This document shows positions 27,882 to 37,261 of a stretch of 64,000 bases of DNA, in pieces (position 1 is the stretch's first letter; each line of letters starts with the position of its first letter). The stretch covers positions 1-64,000 of the forward strand of contig WASQ01000042.1 in the NCBI GenBank assembly GCA_009712185.1, read 5' to 3'. Below the pieces are notes generated by a model. That model made no database searches. It was not told the DNA's origin and was given only the letters and a program-made list of their open reading frames with translations. The position numbers and the translations under genes are program-made. Source of the stretch: Telmatospirillum sp. GTDB lineage: Bacteria; Pseudomonadota; Alphaproteobacteria; Rhodospirillales; Magnetospirillaceae.

Positions 27882-28999
27882 CAGGCGTCCTCTCCGTTCT
27901 GGACCATCGGCAGCATCACACGGAAGACGGTGCGCCGGGGCTGGCTGTCGACCTCAATCAGGCCACCGTGGTCGCCGATGATCTTCGCCACCAGCGCCAG
28001 CCCCAGTCCGGTGCCGTTGGCTTTCGTGGTCACGAAGGGATCGAACAGATGGGGCCGAAGATCGCCGGGAATGCCGTTGCCATTGTCCTGGACGGACACT
28101 ACCAGGGGCAGATGCATCCTGCTTTCGCTGCCAGGCACGGCCAGGCGAACGCCATGCTGGAAAGACGTGGTCAAGACGATTTCCCCTCCTTCCTCGGGAG
28201 CGGCCTCGGCCGCGTTTTTCACGAGATTGAGGAAGACCTGGATGAGCTGGTCGCGGTTACCCAGAACCGACGGCAGCGACGGATCGTAGTTTTCGACAAA
28301 GCGCAGATGCCGCCCGAATCCGGCCTGGGCAATGCGCCGGACATGTTCCAGCACACGATGGATATTGACACCGCCCCGTTCGATCGGCTGTTCGTCGGAA
28401 AAGACTTCCATCCGGTTGACCAGGGCGACGATGCGGTCCGCCTCGTCGCAGATCAGCCGGGTCAGGGTTCTGTCCTCAGGCGAACAGCTCTGCTCCAGAA
28501 GCTGGGCCGCGCCACGGATCCCGGACAATGGATTTTTGACCTCATGGGCCAGGATCGCCGCCATCGCCGTCACCGATCGCGCCGAATTGCGGTGGCTGAG
28601 CTGATGGCCGATCTTGAGGGCGATCGATTGCTCATGCATGGCGATCACCATGGAATGGCTCATCTCCACCAGCGGCGAGATCTGGATGTTCATCGTCCTG
28701 GCCCCGGTCCGGGGGCTGTCCAGGGTCATTCCGTATTCGGAGACATTGGTCGCTTCGGCCCGGGCCTGATCGATCAGGGCGAAAAGCGGGCAGTCCGGCG
28801 GTAGAAATTCGGTCAGAGCCCGGCCACACAGATAGCTCGCGCTCGATTCGAACAATTGTTCGGTTGCGGCATTGACCTGCCGGATCACACCCTCGTCGTC
28901 CAGCACCACCACCGCGGCCGTCATGGCGTTCAACACCGTCATGGCGTCGGTCAGGGGGGGGCTGGAGCGGCGACCGAGAACTGCCAATTTGCGACTCAT
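27881..28999 (-). CDS. ntrB: Nitrogen regulation sensor kinase/phosphatase NtrB (GlnL)
   Basis: 372-aa cytoplasmic kinase without membrane segments: N-terminal PAS domain ([22 protein letters not shown]), HisKA with phospho-His in [21 protein letters not shown], and HATPase ([40 protein letters not shown]). It is controlled by PII and phosphorylates NtrC. ATGA overlap with dusB upstream and a TGATG overlap with ntrC downstream show tight coupling of dusB-ntrB-ntrC. Confidence 0.98.
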   Translation of the reverse strand: MSRKLAVLGRRSSPPLTDAMTVLNAMTAAVVVLDDEGVIRQVNAATEQLFESSASYLCGRALTEFLPPDCPLFALIDQARAEATNVSEYGMTLDSPRTGARTMNIQISPLVEMSHSMVIAMHEQSIALKIGHQLSHRNSARSVTAMAAILAHEVKNPLSGIRGAAQLLEQSCSPEDRTLTRLICDEADRIVALVNRMEVFSDEQPIERGGVNIHRVLEHVRRIAQAGFGRHLRFVENYDPSLPSVLGNRDQLIQVFLNLVKNAAEAAPEEGGEIVLTTSFQHGVRLAVPGSESRMHLPLVVSVQDNGNGIPGDLRPHLFDPFVTTKANGTGLGLALVAKIIGDHGGLIEVDSQPRRTVFRVMLPMVQNGEDA

Positions 29000-29982
29000 G
29001 CGGCCAACCGTTGCAACAGCGGATCGTAAAATTCACGGATCATGCGCCGGACCTGATCCGCCTCCAGCGACTGGTTGACCGCGGCACGGAATTCCGCCGA
29101 TCCCGCAAGCCCCTTGGTGTACCAGGCGACATGTTTGCGACCCAGCCGGCAGCCCGTATCCTCACCGTAATGCTCGATCATGGCGTCGAAATGTTCGAGC
29201 AGAACGGCCAACTGGGTGGCCAGCGGCGGATCTTCCGGCCGCTGGCCGGTCCTCAGATATTCGGCGACCTGTCCAGGGAACCAGGGACGCCCATAGCTGC
29301 CGCGCCCGATCATCACGCCATCGGCGCCGGATTGCTCCAGAAGTGCCCTGGCATCGTCGAAATCCGTGACGTCGCCATTGCCGATCACCGGAATCGAGAC
29401 CGCGTCCTTGACCTGACGGATGAATCCCCAATCCGCGTGGCCGGTGTAGAGCTGGCTGCGGGTCCGGCCGTGCACGGTCACCATCTGGATCCCGGCGTTT
29501 TCCGCGATCCGGGCCAGCGCCGGGGCGTTCCGGTTGCGCTCATCCCAGCCGGTCCGCATTTTCAGCGTCACCGGGACGGGAACGGCCTTCACCACGGCGT
29601 CGAGAATCCGTCCGGCCAGGGCCTCGTCCTTCATGAGCGCCGATCCGGCATCCCCATTGACGACCTTTTTGACCGGGCAACCCATGTTGATGTCGATGAT
29701 GGCCGCGCCCCGGTCGACATTCATCTTCGCCGCCTCGGCCATCACCTCCGGCTCGCAACCGGCCAGTTGGACCGCCATGGGAAATTCCTCGGCGCAACTT
29801 GTCGACATCTTCATGGTCTGACGATTGGCGCGGATCATCGCCTGGCTGGCGATCATTTCCGAAACCACCAGCCCGGCGCCGCAGCGTTTGACCAGGCGGC
29901 GGAACGGCAGATCACTGACGCCGGACATCGGCGCCAGGACGACGGGATTATCGAGAGTAAGGGGACCGATCCTGAGGGGCAT
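28996..29982 (-). CDS. dusB: tRNA-dihydrouridine synthase DusB (NifR3)
   Basis: 328 aa FMN TIM-barrel enzyme reducing uridines in the tRNA D-loop. It has the N-terminal LAPMSGVSDLPFRRLVKR, the catalytic Cys in NMGCPVKKVVNGDAGSAL, MRTGWDE, VHGRTRSQLYTG and GNGDV. First gene of the dusB-ntrB-ntrC-ntrY-ntrX-trkA run, as in Rhodobacter nifR3-ntrBC. A 19-bp perfect palindrome lies 26 bp before its start. Confidence 0.98.
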   Translation of the reverse strand: MPLRIGPLTLDNPVVLAPMSGVSDLPFRRLVKRCGAGLVVSEMIASQAMIRANRQTMKMSTSCAEEFPMAVQLAGCEPEVMAEAAKMNVDRGAAIIDINMGCPVKKVVNGDAGSALMKDEALAGRILDAVVKAVPVPVTLKMRTGWDERNRNAPALARIAENAGIQMVTVHGRTRSQLYTGHADWGFIRQVKDAVSIPVIGNGDVTDFDDARALLEQSGADGVMIGRGSYGRPWFPGQVAEYLRTGQRPEDPPLATQLAVLLEHFDAMIEHYGEDTGCRLGRKHVAWYTKGLAGSAEFRAAVNQSLEADQVRRMIREFYDPLLQRLAA

Positions 29983-30007
29983 GTTGCAATCTGTTCATAA
30001 GAGGACC

Positions 30008-30026
30008 GTGCATAATAATTATGCAC
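30008..30026 (-). promoter_or_regulatory. Perfect 19-bp palindrome, candidate NtrC operator over the dusB-ntrBC promoter
   Basis: GTGCATAAT-A-ATTATGCAC is a perfect dyad. Its core TGCATAATAATTATGCA is 17 bp with TGCA at both ends, the spacing of the known NtrC box TGCACC-N5-GGTGCA. On the minus strand it overlaps a possible -10 (TAATTA/AATTAT) placed 16-17 bp after TTGCGG. NtrC binding there would repress its own operon. Confidence 0.6.
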
Positions 30027-30089
30027 CTCCCCCACCGCAACGCCAAAAGTAAGGTCCCCCAAAGAGGGAACGGCGGAAAACAGCCCGTT

Positions 30090-30896
30090 TTATGCCCAGG
30101 CCAGCACCACCTGATGAACAAATTTTACGCCGAAAAATCCCAGCACCACAAAACTGTAGGCCACCAGAACGACCCGCGCGGCGATCTGTCCGCGGACGCC
30201 GCACACACGCCGCCCCACGAGCAGCAGGGCGATGGTGACAAAGGCGATCACCGAAAACAGCGATTTGTGGTCGAAAGTGAAGGCGCTGCCGGTTTCCAGG
30301 CGCTTCATGGCGAGGCCGGACGCGACGCCGAAGGCCAGGATGACCTCGGCATAGATCAGAAGACGCTCGAACAGCCGTTCGCTGTCCGTGACGGCCGGCA
30401 GAAAACGTGACAGCCGTGTCGGCCGCTTGATCTTCAGCGCCCGGGCCTGGAGAAACGAGGCCAGCGCGGCGGCCGCGGCCACCGTCAGGAAAGCCAATGT
30501 CACCATCGACACCAGGATATGCAGATCGAGCCACCCGGGCGGCATCGTATCTTTCAGCGGTTCGCCGGGAACGAAGGAGAACATCGCGGCAAACAGGCCC
30601 AGGACAATCATGTAGGGCACCATCAGCGGCGTCAGCCTCCAGGCATGCCGGCTGATCACCGCAACAATGCCGAACACGGCCATGCTTCCGGCGATCCCGG
30701 CCCAGAGGTCGGCGGACAGATTGGTCTGCCACCCGTTGCTCTGTTGCCCCAGAGCCCAGGCAAGCGGTCCGGCCACGGCCAGAAAGAGTCCACCCCAATA
30801 CAGTGCATCACGGCCGGCGGCCCGCCTGAGCGGCAACAGGGCGACCGGAACCAGGGCGAGCAGAGCCGCCACATTCGAGACGATGACGTTCAACAT
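30090..30896 (-). CDS. CcsA/YpjD-type cytochrome c assembly family membrane protein
   Basis: 268 aa with about eight hydrophobic helices. The family-specific part is the C-terminal half, with W and His residues in PGWLDLHILVSMVTLAF and FDHKSLFSVIAFVTIALLLVG, corresponding to the heme-handling region of CcmC/CcsA/YpjD proteins. YpjD-like members are usually called inner-membrane or cytochrome c assembly proteins; direct evidence for heme delivery by this subfamily is thin. ATG30896 begins the first helix. It lies 107 bp upstream of dusB on the same strand. Confidence 0.85.
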   Translation of the reverse strand: MLNVIVSNVAALLALVPVALLPLRRAAGRDALYWGGLFLAVAGPLAWALGQQSNGWQTNLSADLWAGIAGSMAVFGIVAVISRHAWRLTPLMVPYMIVLGLFAAMFSFVPGEPLKDTMPPGWLDLHILVSMVTLAFLTVAAAAALASFLQARALKIKRPTRLSRFLPAVTDSERLFERLLIYAEVILAFGVASGLAMKRLETGSAFTFDHKSLFSVIAFVTIALLLVGRRVCGVRGQIAARVVLVAYSFVVLGFFGVKFVHQVVLAWA

Positions 30897-31140
30897 GGGC
30901 GAGACTATAGCCTCCGCCGCTTCCGACGCAAAGAGGGCCGATGAGATCGACCGGCTCATGACCGTTGATATGGGCCGATCCGGCGGCCCCGCCAAACAGC
31001 ATCGGGCGGAGGATGAAGCGGCTCTTGGCATTCGGCGCGGCTCCGCATAGGGTACCCGGCGGATTGTCGGCCGCAGAGGCAGGAGAGGCCGGAGAGGCGG
31101 GCCGGCATCGGAAAACAGCGGAACAACGGAGCGATGAACG

Positions 31141-32292
31141 ATGGCGCGGTGTGTGGCTTTGGTGGTGGCGGCGGGCCGGGGAAGCCGTTTCGGGGGCGAA
31201 TTGCCCAAGCAATGGTGCGATCTGCATGGCCGCCCGGTGCTGCGCCACAGCCTCGCCGCCTTCGCCGCCCATCCGGGTGTCGATGCGGTCCGGGTGGTTA
31301 TTCACCCCGACGACCGCGCGTTCTATGACCGTGCCGCCGCCGGTCTCAACCTCGGCGAGCCGGTCGCCGGCGGCCCGACCCGGCAGGACTCGGTCCGGCT
31401 GGGCCTTGAGGCGCTGGAAAAGGACGGTTGCGACATCGTGCTGATCCACGATGGCGCCCGCCCCTTTGTCGATGCCGGCGTGATCAGCCGGGTCATTGCC
31501 GCGCTTGCCGCTCAGCCGGGCGCCATTCCGGCTCTGCCGGTCCATGACACCCTGAAGCGGGCCGATGGCGGCCTCATCGGAGAGACCGTCCCGCGGGCCG
31601 GGCTTTACCGCGCGCAGACGCCCCAGGGGTTTCGTTTCGCCCCCCTGCTGGAGGCCCACCGCGCTGTGATCGGCCACGAACTGACCGATGACGCGGCGGT
31701 CGCCGAAAGCGCCGGCCTGACGGTCGCGCTGGTCCCGGGCAGCGAGGACAATGTCAAGATCACGACGCGCGAGGATCTGCGGCGCGGCGAGGCCAAACTG
31801 GCGATTCCCGGGGACATCCGGGTCGCGACGGGATTCGACGTGCATCGTTTCGGCCCTGGCGATCACGTCACTTTGTGCAATGTGCGGATCCCGCATGACG
31901 CCGGGCTGGAAGGACATTCCGACGCGGATGTCGCCCTGCACGCCCTGACCGACGCGCTGCTGGGCTGCATTTCGGCCGGCGATATCGGCCGCCATTTTCC
32001 GCCGACCGATCCGCGCTGGAAAGGAGCGGATTCGGCCATTTTCCTGGCCCATGCGGGTGCATTGATCGACGGCATGGGGGGCGAGATCGTCCATGTCGAC
32101 CTGACGGTGATCTGCGAACGGCCGAAGGTCGGGCCGCACCGGGCGGCCATGGCCGCGCGCGTTGCCGAAATCCTGGGGATCGAGGAACACCGCGTCAGCG
32201 TCAAGGCCACCACGACCGAGGGACTGGGATTCACCGGCCGGCGGGAAGGCATCGCGGCCGAAGCCGTCGCCACGGTCCGCCGGCCCCGCTGA
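31141..32292 (+). CDS. ispDF: Bifunctional IspD/IspF (MEP cytidylyltransferase and MECDP synthase)
   Basis: 383 aa fusion for the non-mevalonate isoprenoid pathway. IspD occupies about residues 1-225: VVAAGRGSRFGGELPKQW nucleotide loop, GPTRQDSVRLGL, IHDGARPFV and TPQGFR. IspF follows: GFDVHRFGPGDHVTLC with Asp/His metal ligands, EGHSDADVALHALTDALLG, and the C-terminal TTTEGLGFTGRREGIAAEAV. Fusion of the two is common in alphaproteobacteria. ATG31141 follows GGAG at about 9 nt; ATG31134 is out of frame. Confidence 0.98.
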   Translation: MARCVALVVAAGRGSRFGGELPKQWCDLHGRPVLRHSLAAFAAHPGVDAVRVVIHPDDRAFYDRAAAGLNLGEPVAGGPTRQDSVRLGLEALEKDGCDIVLIHDGARPFVDAGVISRVIAALAAQPGAIPALPVHDTLKRADGGLIGETVPRAGLYRAQTPQGFRFAPLLEAHRAVIGHELTDDAAVAESAGLTVALVPGSEDNVKITTREDLRRGEAKLAIPGDIRVATGFDVHRFGPGDHVTLCNVRIPHDAGLEGHSDADVALHALTDALLGCISAGDIGRHFPPTDPRWKGADSAIFLAHAGALIDGMGGEIVHVDLTVICERPKVGPHRAAMAARVAEILGIEEHRVSVKATTTEGLGFTGRREGIAAEAVATVRRPR

Positions 32293-32429
32293 AGGCATGT
32301 CGCCCAAAAATCCTCCCAAGCCCTTGTTTTTTAGGACACTTCCGCAAAGGGATTAAGGGCCTGTTGATCAGACTCCAACGGAAGGGTCCCAGACTGAAGG
32401 AGGGCGAAGCGTCCGGGCTCGTGAAAAAT

Positions 32430-32461
32430 CAGTTGCTCCGGCGTCCCTGCCGGAGCAACTG
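32430..32461. terminator. Bidirectional hairpin between ispDF and cutA
   Basis: Perfect 13-bp arms CAGTTGCTCCGGC (32430-32442) and GCCGGAGCAACTG (32449-32461), loop GTCCCT, placed midway in the 307-bp interval between convergent genes. No long T-run. The rest of the interval shows nothing else. Confidence 0.65.
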
Positions 32462-32599
32462 GTGGATTTCTTTCACACCCACGGATGCCCGCCCACTCTT
32501 TGCCGGCGTTGACGGTGTCGGGAAGCAGGGTAATCCGCGGCAAAACCCAGCCGCTCCATGATGAACCGGTCATCGAGCGGCTGACCGACACGCTCTGAT

Positions 32600-32935
32600 T
32601 CAGCCCCCCTCCCGGCCCATGGCCGTTTCATCGGCAATCCAGGACAGAAAATCCGGGTTGCCGCCGGTGACGGGCAGCGCCACCACACAGGGACATTGAT
32701 AGGGATGCAACGCACGGATGCGCTCCGTCACCTCGCCGGCCCGCACGGACTGGGTTTTCACGATCATCACGGCCTCCGGCTCCTCGGCCAGGCGACCTTC
32801 CCACCGGTAAAGCGACAGCACGCCATCCAGGATGTTGGCGCAGGCGACAAGATGTTCCTCCACCAACGTCCGGGCGATCGCCGCGGCCGTCGCCCGGTCC
32901 GGTGCCGTGCAGTAAAGCAATGTCACATCGCTCAT
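32600..32935 (-). CDS. cutA: Divalent-cation tolerance protein CutA
   Basis: 111 aa trimeric ferredoxin-like protein. Typical motifs are LLYCTAPDRATAAAIARTLVEEHLVACANI, LYRWEGRLAEEPEAVMIVKT and HPYQCPCVVALPV. Linked to copper tolerance, with its exact biochemical role still debated. AAGGAGG 5 nt before the ATG gives a strong ribosome-binding site. Confidence 0.96.
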   Translation of the reverse strand: MSDVTLLYCTAPDRATAAAIARTLVEEHLVACANILDGVLSLYRWEGRLAEEPEAVMIVKTQSVRAGEVTERIRALHPYQCPCVVALPVTGGNPDFLSWIADETAMGREGG

Positions 32936-33007
32936 CCGATCCTCCTTGTTCCGGCAGTTCCGGCGGGGCGGTCAATCCCGGCCAGCAACGAACAGGCGTT
33001 TTTTCAA

Positions 33008-34114
33008 CTACTTGTGCAAGCGCGACCCTCCGGACAGCCGCGGAAGGATCTCCCTCACGGCTTCCTCCACCCCGGTTGGAGAAACCAAGGGCTTGACAGA
33101 GCTTGAAAACAACAATTGCAGTTGTTCGTTCAAACGATCTCCGTCATAGAGGTCCTGAAGGCTGATCGCGCGGCAGCGCCCCTCCGCGTCAAGCCATCGG
33201 ATCAGTCCTTCGCTTTCCGGCCAATCGGGGCGGGGAAGATAAAGAACCGGCGTTCCGTTGACCGCCGCCTCGGTAAAAGTGCCGTAACCAGGCTTGGTGA
33301 CGACCACATCGGCGGCTTTCATCAGGTCGGTGAACCCGACATCTCCGGTGGTCAGCGCGATCATATCGCGACGACCGGCCCTGTCGCCGTTGGTCAGCCA
33401 GAACCAGCCGGGCAGCCGCGCCCAGCGACCGGCATCCAGACAGGGATCGACCCCACCGAAGGCGATCAGGCCCAGCCGGTCCCCCTCCCGCAGCCCGATG
33501 CGCCGGCGAACTTCGGCGCGCCCCGCGGTTCCCTGTGGGGCGACCGGGCCGATCGGACGCGCATTGGCAAACCTCGGCATCGGCATCGATGGGGCTGGAC
33601 ACAGGAAAACCGACGCCGACCGGTAGGCGTCCAGCATGGCGGCCTCGATCCCGGCGGCCTCCGGCCGGTCCGAAAAATAATGTCCGTAGAGATCGGCCCA
33701 GTTCAGACAGGACATCGCGACCGCAGGCAATCCGATCCTCGCCGCCGCCGCCAGCGCCACATAAGGAATGTTGGCGAACAGGAGGTCTGCGCGCAAATCG
33801 CGATAAAGGTCGGACAGGTCGGAGACCCTGCGGGCGAAATCGCGATGCCCGTCGCGGTAGAGCTCCGCCGATTCGTCCAGTAGAATTCGCGTCGCCGACG
33901 CCATCCTGAGACCGGCGTCGCCGGGCCCCGGAATATGGCGGAAGGGCCCCTCGAACCGGGTGGCAAGCCATTCGGCAGGGTGGTCGCTTTGCAGAGTGAC
34001 GTTAAGATCGGGCAGGCGCCGGCGCAGGTCATTGACCACCGGCGCGGTCATGGCCGCGTGACCGAAGCCATGGGCCGTCAGGGACACCAGAAGATGGGGC
34101 GTGGCAGGGGGCAT
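33008..34114 (-). CDS. Glycosyltransferase, GT-B fold (family 28/MurG-like)
   Basis: 368 aa. The N-terminal LVSLTAHGFGHAAMTAPVVNDLRRR is the donor/acceptor GxGH-type loop of UDP-sugar GT-B enzymes. The C-terminal domain contains LIAFGG, ALTTGDVGFTDLMKAADVVVTKPGYGTFTEAAVNGTPVLYLPR, the nucleotide-sugar binding block. Acceptor and sugar are unknown; the HGFGHA motif is shared by uncharacterised predicted glycosyltransferases in many bacteria. Start ATG34114 follows GAAGAG. It follows no recognisable operon partner and diverges from the lipoprotein gene. Confidence 0.85.
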   Translation of the reverse strand: MPPATPHLLVSLTAHGFGHAAMTAPVVNDLRRRLPDLNVTLQSDHPAEWLATRFEGPFRHIPGPGDAGLRMASATRILLDESAELYRDGHRDFARRVSDLSDLYRDLRADLLFANIPYVALAAAARIGLPAVAMSCLNWADLYGHYFSDRPEAAGIEAAMLDAYRSASVFLCPAPSMPMPRFANARPIGPVAPQGTAGRAEVRRRIGLREGDRLGLIAFGGVDPCLDAGRWARLPGWFWLTNGDRAGRRDMIALTTGDVGFTDLMKAADVVVTKPGYGTFTEAAVNGTPVLYLPRPDWPESEGLIRWLDAEGRCRAISLQDLYDGDRLNEQLQLLFSSSVKPLVSPTGVEEAVREILPRLSGGSRLHK

Positions 34115-34392
34115 GATCTCTTCAATTGCAAAAAAAACGTGACAACCGGCAAATGGCGTTACAGAACCCTTCATCTCTTTCCCGCAAACTGCTGTCAATC
34201 GACCAACGAACGGATGGCGACCAGCGGATGAATGGCGGGTGGAATTGTGCCGACCACCGGCTCCCGGATGGTTGAACGGCCGGAAAAACGCGGATGCATG
34301 GACTTTTTGCGTGCGCCTCCCGCGTGAGGGCCGATCCGGGACGTTGTGAACGACCGGCGGAAACATTGGGTTTGCGGAACTGAAGCGGCGAA

Positions 34393-34896
34393 ATGCGTAT
34401 CCTTTCGACCAGCCAGCATTGTCTTATGGCGCTTGCGGTGGGCTTCGGCCTTGCCGCCTGTGACCAGTTTTCCAACACACCGGAGGCCGCACGGCCGGTA
34501 ACGGTCGCGCTGCCGCCCGAGCAGCCGCCACCGGACAAGGTCATCCCGCCTCCGCCGCCAAAGCCGCCTGTTCCGTCCCGCCCGGTCAGGACGCCGCCCC
34601 CGTCCCCCGATGAATTGATCGGTCTCGACGAGACGGCCGTGCGTTCGCTTCTCGGATCGGGCGGCACCAGCACCGACGACGGAACGGCGCATATCCTGAC
34701 CTACAAAAAAAAGATCTGCCAGATCGACATTCTCTTTTTCATGGATGTGAAATCGGCCGGACTGCGCGTCCTCAGCTATGAGATCACCCCTCATGCAAAG
34801 ACGAAGCTCTGTTATGCCCGGCTGCGCAAGCCCCATGAGGCGCCGGTTCACGAGCCGCCTCCCCATGACCAGGCGGCCCATGAGGCGTCTCCATGA
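34393..34896 (+). CDS. Proline-rich lipoprotein with BamE/SmpA-like C-terminal region
   Basis: 167 aa. Signal II with lipobox LAAC (Cys23), then a proline-rich spacer (PPEQPPPDKVIPPPPPKPP) that could cross part of the periplasm, then an alpha/beta segment DELIGLDETAVRSLLGSGG followed by KKKICQIDILFFMDV. This resembles the SmpA/OmlA fold, in which a short helix LxG-x5-LG precedes beta strands. Its stop overlaps the response regulator start by ATGA, so it is translationally coupled to the two-component genes and may feed the kinase an envelope signal. Confidence 0.82.
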   Translation: MRILSTSQHCLMALAVGFGLAACDQFSNTPEAARPVTVALPPEQPPPDKVIPPPPPKPPVPSRPVRTPPPSPDELIGLDETAVRSLLGSGGTSTDDGTAHILTYKKKICQIDILFFMDVKSAGLRVLSYEITPHAKTKLCYARLRKPHEAPVHEPPPHDQAAHEASP

Positions 34897-35612
34897 CTGA
34901 TGCCTGCAAGGCCCGGCTGATTCTGGTCGATGACGACGATCTCCTGCGCCCGGTTCTGGCCGGCAACCTTACGCAGGCCGGGTATGACGTCATTCAGTTC
35001 GGTGACCCGGCGGTGGCGCTTTCGACGCTGCGCGAGGCGCCGGTCCCCGCCGACCTGATGATCCTCGACTGGCGCATGCCGGGAATGAGCGGCCTGGAAT
35101 TGCTTCAAGCGCTGCGGGCGGCCGGCGTGACCGCGGCGGCGCTGTTTTTCACCTCGCACAATGACATCCTGTTCGAGGAAGCCGCATTGGCCTTCGGTGC
35201 CGTCGATTTCATCGACAAGACCCGAAGCTTTTCCATTCTGCAAAAGCGGATCGACCTGATTTTGACGCGTCAGCCTCCGGTCGCGGAACCGGAACGGGAG
35301 CTGGCGGCCGGCGATCTGTCCCTCGACGCAGCGACCCACACAGCCCAATGGAAAGGCCGGCGCATTGATCTTACGTTTGGTGAGTTCCGGGTGGTATCCC
35401 TGCTGGCCGGGTCGCCGCGCGACGTCACCTACCGTGAAATTTACGACGCGCTCCGCGGGGAAAACTTCGTCGCCGGCGACGGCGCCGAGGGATATCGGGC
35501 CAATGTCCGCGCGCTGATCAAGCGTCTCAGGGAAAAGTTCATCGCGGTTGACGGCGCCTTTTCGGCGATCGTCAACTATCCCGGCTTCGGCTATCGCTGG
35601 CAGGGGGAGTGA
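34893..35612 (+). CDS. OmpR-type response regulator, ChvI-like
   Basis: 239 aa. Receiver: DDDD acid pocket, phosphoacceptor Asp in LMILDWRMPGMSG (near residue 57), conserved Thr/Ser in LFFTSHND, and Lys in DFIDKTRSF. Winged helix: LTFGEFRVVSLLAGSPRDVTYREIYDAL and YRANVRALIKRLREKF, ending in NYPGFGYRW. The DWRMPGMSG and EEAALAFGAVDFIDK blocks match the ChvI-like group of Rhodospirillales. Coupled to the lipoprotein upstream (ATGA) and to the kinase 4 bp downstream. Confidence 0.93.
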   Translation: MTDACKARLILVDDDDLLRPVLAGNLTQAGYDVIQFGDPAVALSTLREAPVPADLMILDWRMPGMSGLELLQALRAAGVTAAALFFTSHNDILFEEAALAFGAVDFIDKTRSFSILQKRIDLILTRQPPVAEPERELAAGDLSLDAATHTAQWKGRRIDLTFGEFRVVSLLAGSPRDVTYREIYDALRGENFVAGDGAEGYRANVRALIKRLREKFIAVDGAFSAIVNYPGFGYRWQGE

Positions 35613-35616
35613 CGCG

Positions 35617-37104
35617 GTGGCCAAGATCCTGAGACTTCTGTCCAGCTCTCTCGCCGGGAAGATCATCGCCCTGGCTGCGATCTTCCTGGTGGTCCCGGTC
35701 ATTCTCTATAACAAGTTCGCCGCCGCCGATGCCGAGAGGCAGGCCTTCATGCTGCATAACCTTCAAGTGGAGGGGCGGCTGGCGGCAGAAGTGCTGGAGC
35801 CGATCCTGACCCGTGCCGGCGCCCGCGCGCCTCTGGACGCCGCCCGCGCCGTGCAGGATATCGGCAACGATCAGGTGCAGGTGAAACTGCTGTTGCGCCC
35901 CTCCCTCCAGACCGACTCCTTTTTCCTGGTGGCCGCCAATCCGGCCGTCGAAACCGGCGCCCTCGATATCGAACGCCAGCGGCTGGCGGACACCGGCATC
36001 CTGGGAAAGCTGGATCAGAGCTGCAACGGCGACCAGCCGCTCGCCGTTCACTATGCCGGGCAGTCGGGTCGCAATGAGCTGCTGACCTCGATCTCATCGT
36101 TTCATACCCAGGCCGGATGCTGGGTCATTGTCACGTCCTACGCCCTCGACAACCTCGCCGGGTCCTCGCTGGCCCGGCCATTTTCCGAGGCGCCGGAAGT
36201 CCGCCTCGCCATGTTGTTCTACGGGTTGATGGCGATCCTGACGGTCCTCGCGGTGGCCGGAACACTGATCGATCTCCGGGCCTTCGCCCGTCTGGCCCGC
36301 CGGATCCGCCAGGAGGGGCCGCCCGGGCAGAAAAGTTTCGCCAAAGTGGCGGCGATTCCGGAACTGGTCCCGGTCGCGCGCGAGTTCGACCGGATGGTGG
36401 GGACGCTGGACGCGTCGGCTCGATCGCTGCGTGAGGCCGCCGAGGATAACGCCCATGCGCTGAAGGCGCCGATCGGCGTCATCACACAGTCGCTGGAACC
36501 GCTGCGACAGGCGACCACCGCGGATCCGCTCTGTGTCCAGTCGCTCGGGATCATCGAGCGCGCGCTGTCGCGCCTCACCAGCCTGGTCAATGCTGCCCGC
36601 CGCCTGGACGAGGCGGCGGCTGAGCTGATCAACGCCCCGCTCCGGCCGGTGGATCTCGCCGAACTGGCGCGCGGAATGGCCGCCTCCTTCGACCGCATCC
36701 ACGCACCGGACGGCATCCGTGTGGTGGCGGAAACCCAGAAAAGCGCGCGCGTCCTCGGCACCGACGAGAGCCTGGAAACCGTGTTCGAGAACCTTCTGGA
36801 CAATGCCATCAGCTTTTCTCCGCCGTCCGGCGTCGTTCGCATCGAGGTCGGGATGACGGGACGGCGTGTGCGTGTGCGCGTCGATGACCAGGGGCCCGGA
36901 GTCCCGCCGGAGCGCATGGCCATGCTGTTCCGCCGCAACATGTCCTGGCGGCCGCCCAAACACGCCGTCGAGGGCGAGCCGGAGCATTTCGGCATCGGCC
37001 TGTCGGTCGTCCGGCGGACCATCGAGATGCTGGGAGGCGAAGTCTCGGCGGAAAACCGCATCGAGGGCGGGTTCCGAATCACTGTGATATTGCCGGCGGC
37101 CTGA
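35617..37104 (+). CDS. Membrane sensor histidine kinase, ChvG-like
   Basis: 495 aa. Two membrane helices (IIALAAIFLVVPVILYN near residues 15-31; LAMLFYGLMAILTVLAVAG near 200-220) enclose a periplasmic sensor domain. Then come a HAMP-like linker, HisKA with phospho-His in NAHALKAPIGVITQSL, and HATPase (ENLLDNAISFSPP, DDQGPGVP, GIGLSVVRRTIEMLGG). The start is GTG35617, 7 nt after GGGGGAG; the frame extending to 35548 overlaps the regulator and is unlikely. ChvG/ChvI systems answer acid or cell-envelope stress, and a coupled lipoprotein fits that theme. Confidence 0.92.
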   Translation: MAKILRLLSSSLAGKIIALAAIFLVVPVILYNKFAAADAERQAFMLHNLQVEGRLAAEVLEPILTRAGARAPLDAARAVQDIGNDQVQVKLLLRPSLQTDSFFLVAANPAVETGALDIERQRLADTGILGKLDQSCNGDQPLAVHYAGQSGRNELLTSISSFHTQAGCWVIVTSYALDNLAGSSLARPFSEAPEVRLAMLFYGLMAILTVLAVAGTLIDLRAFARLARRIRQEGPPGQKSFAKVAAIPELVPVAREFDRMVGTLDASARSLREAAEDNAHALKAPIGVITQSLEPLRQATTADPLCVQSLGIIERALSRLTSLVNAARRLDEAAAELINAPLRPVDLAELARGMAASFDRIHAPDGIRVVAETQKSARVLGTDESLETVFENLLDNAISFSPPSGVVRIEVGMTGRRVRVRVDDQGPGVPPERMAMLFRRNMSWRPPKHAVEGEPEHFGIGLSVVRRTIEMLGGEVSAENRIEGGFRITVILPAA

Positions 37105-37261
37105 AAGAGGGCGGAAATCCTTGCTTTTCGGCCATTCTCAGGTGGAACGGCCATCGCAATGTCACAGAAATCTAACAGCTTCCTTTCACGCCTTTCGTCT
37201 GGTGATCCTCTACCTTGGTCCAAGGTTTCCACGGCCACCGGCCGCAACCAAGGAGAAAGCC

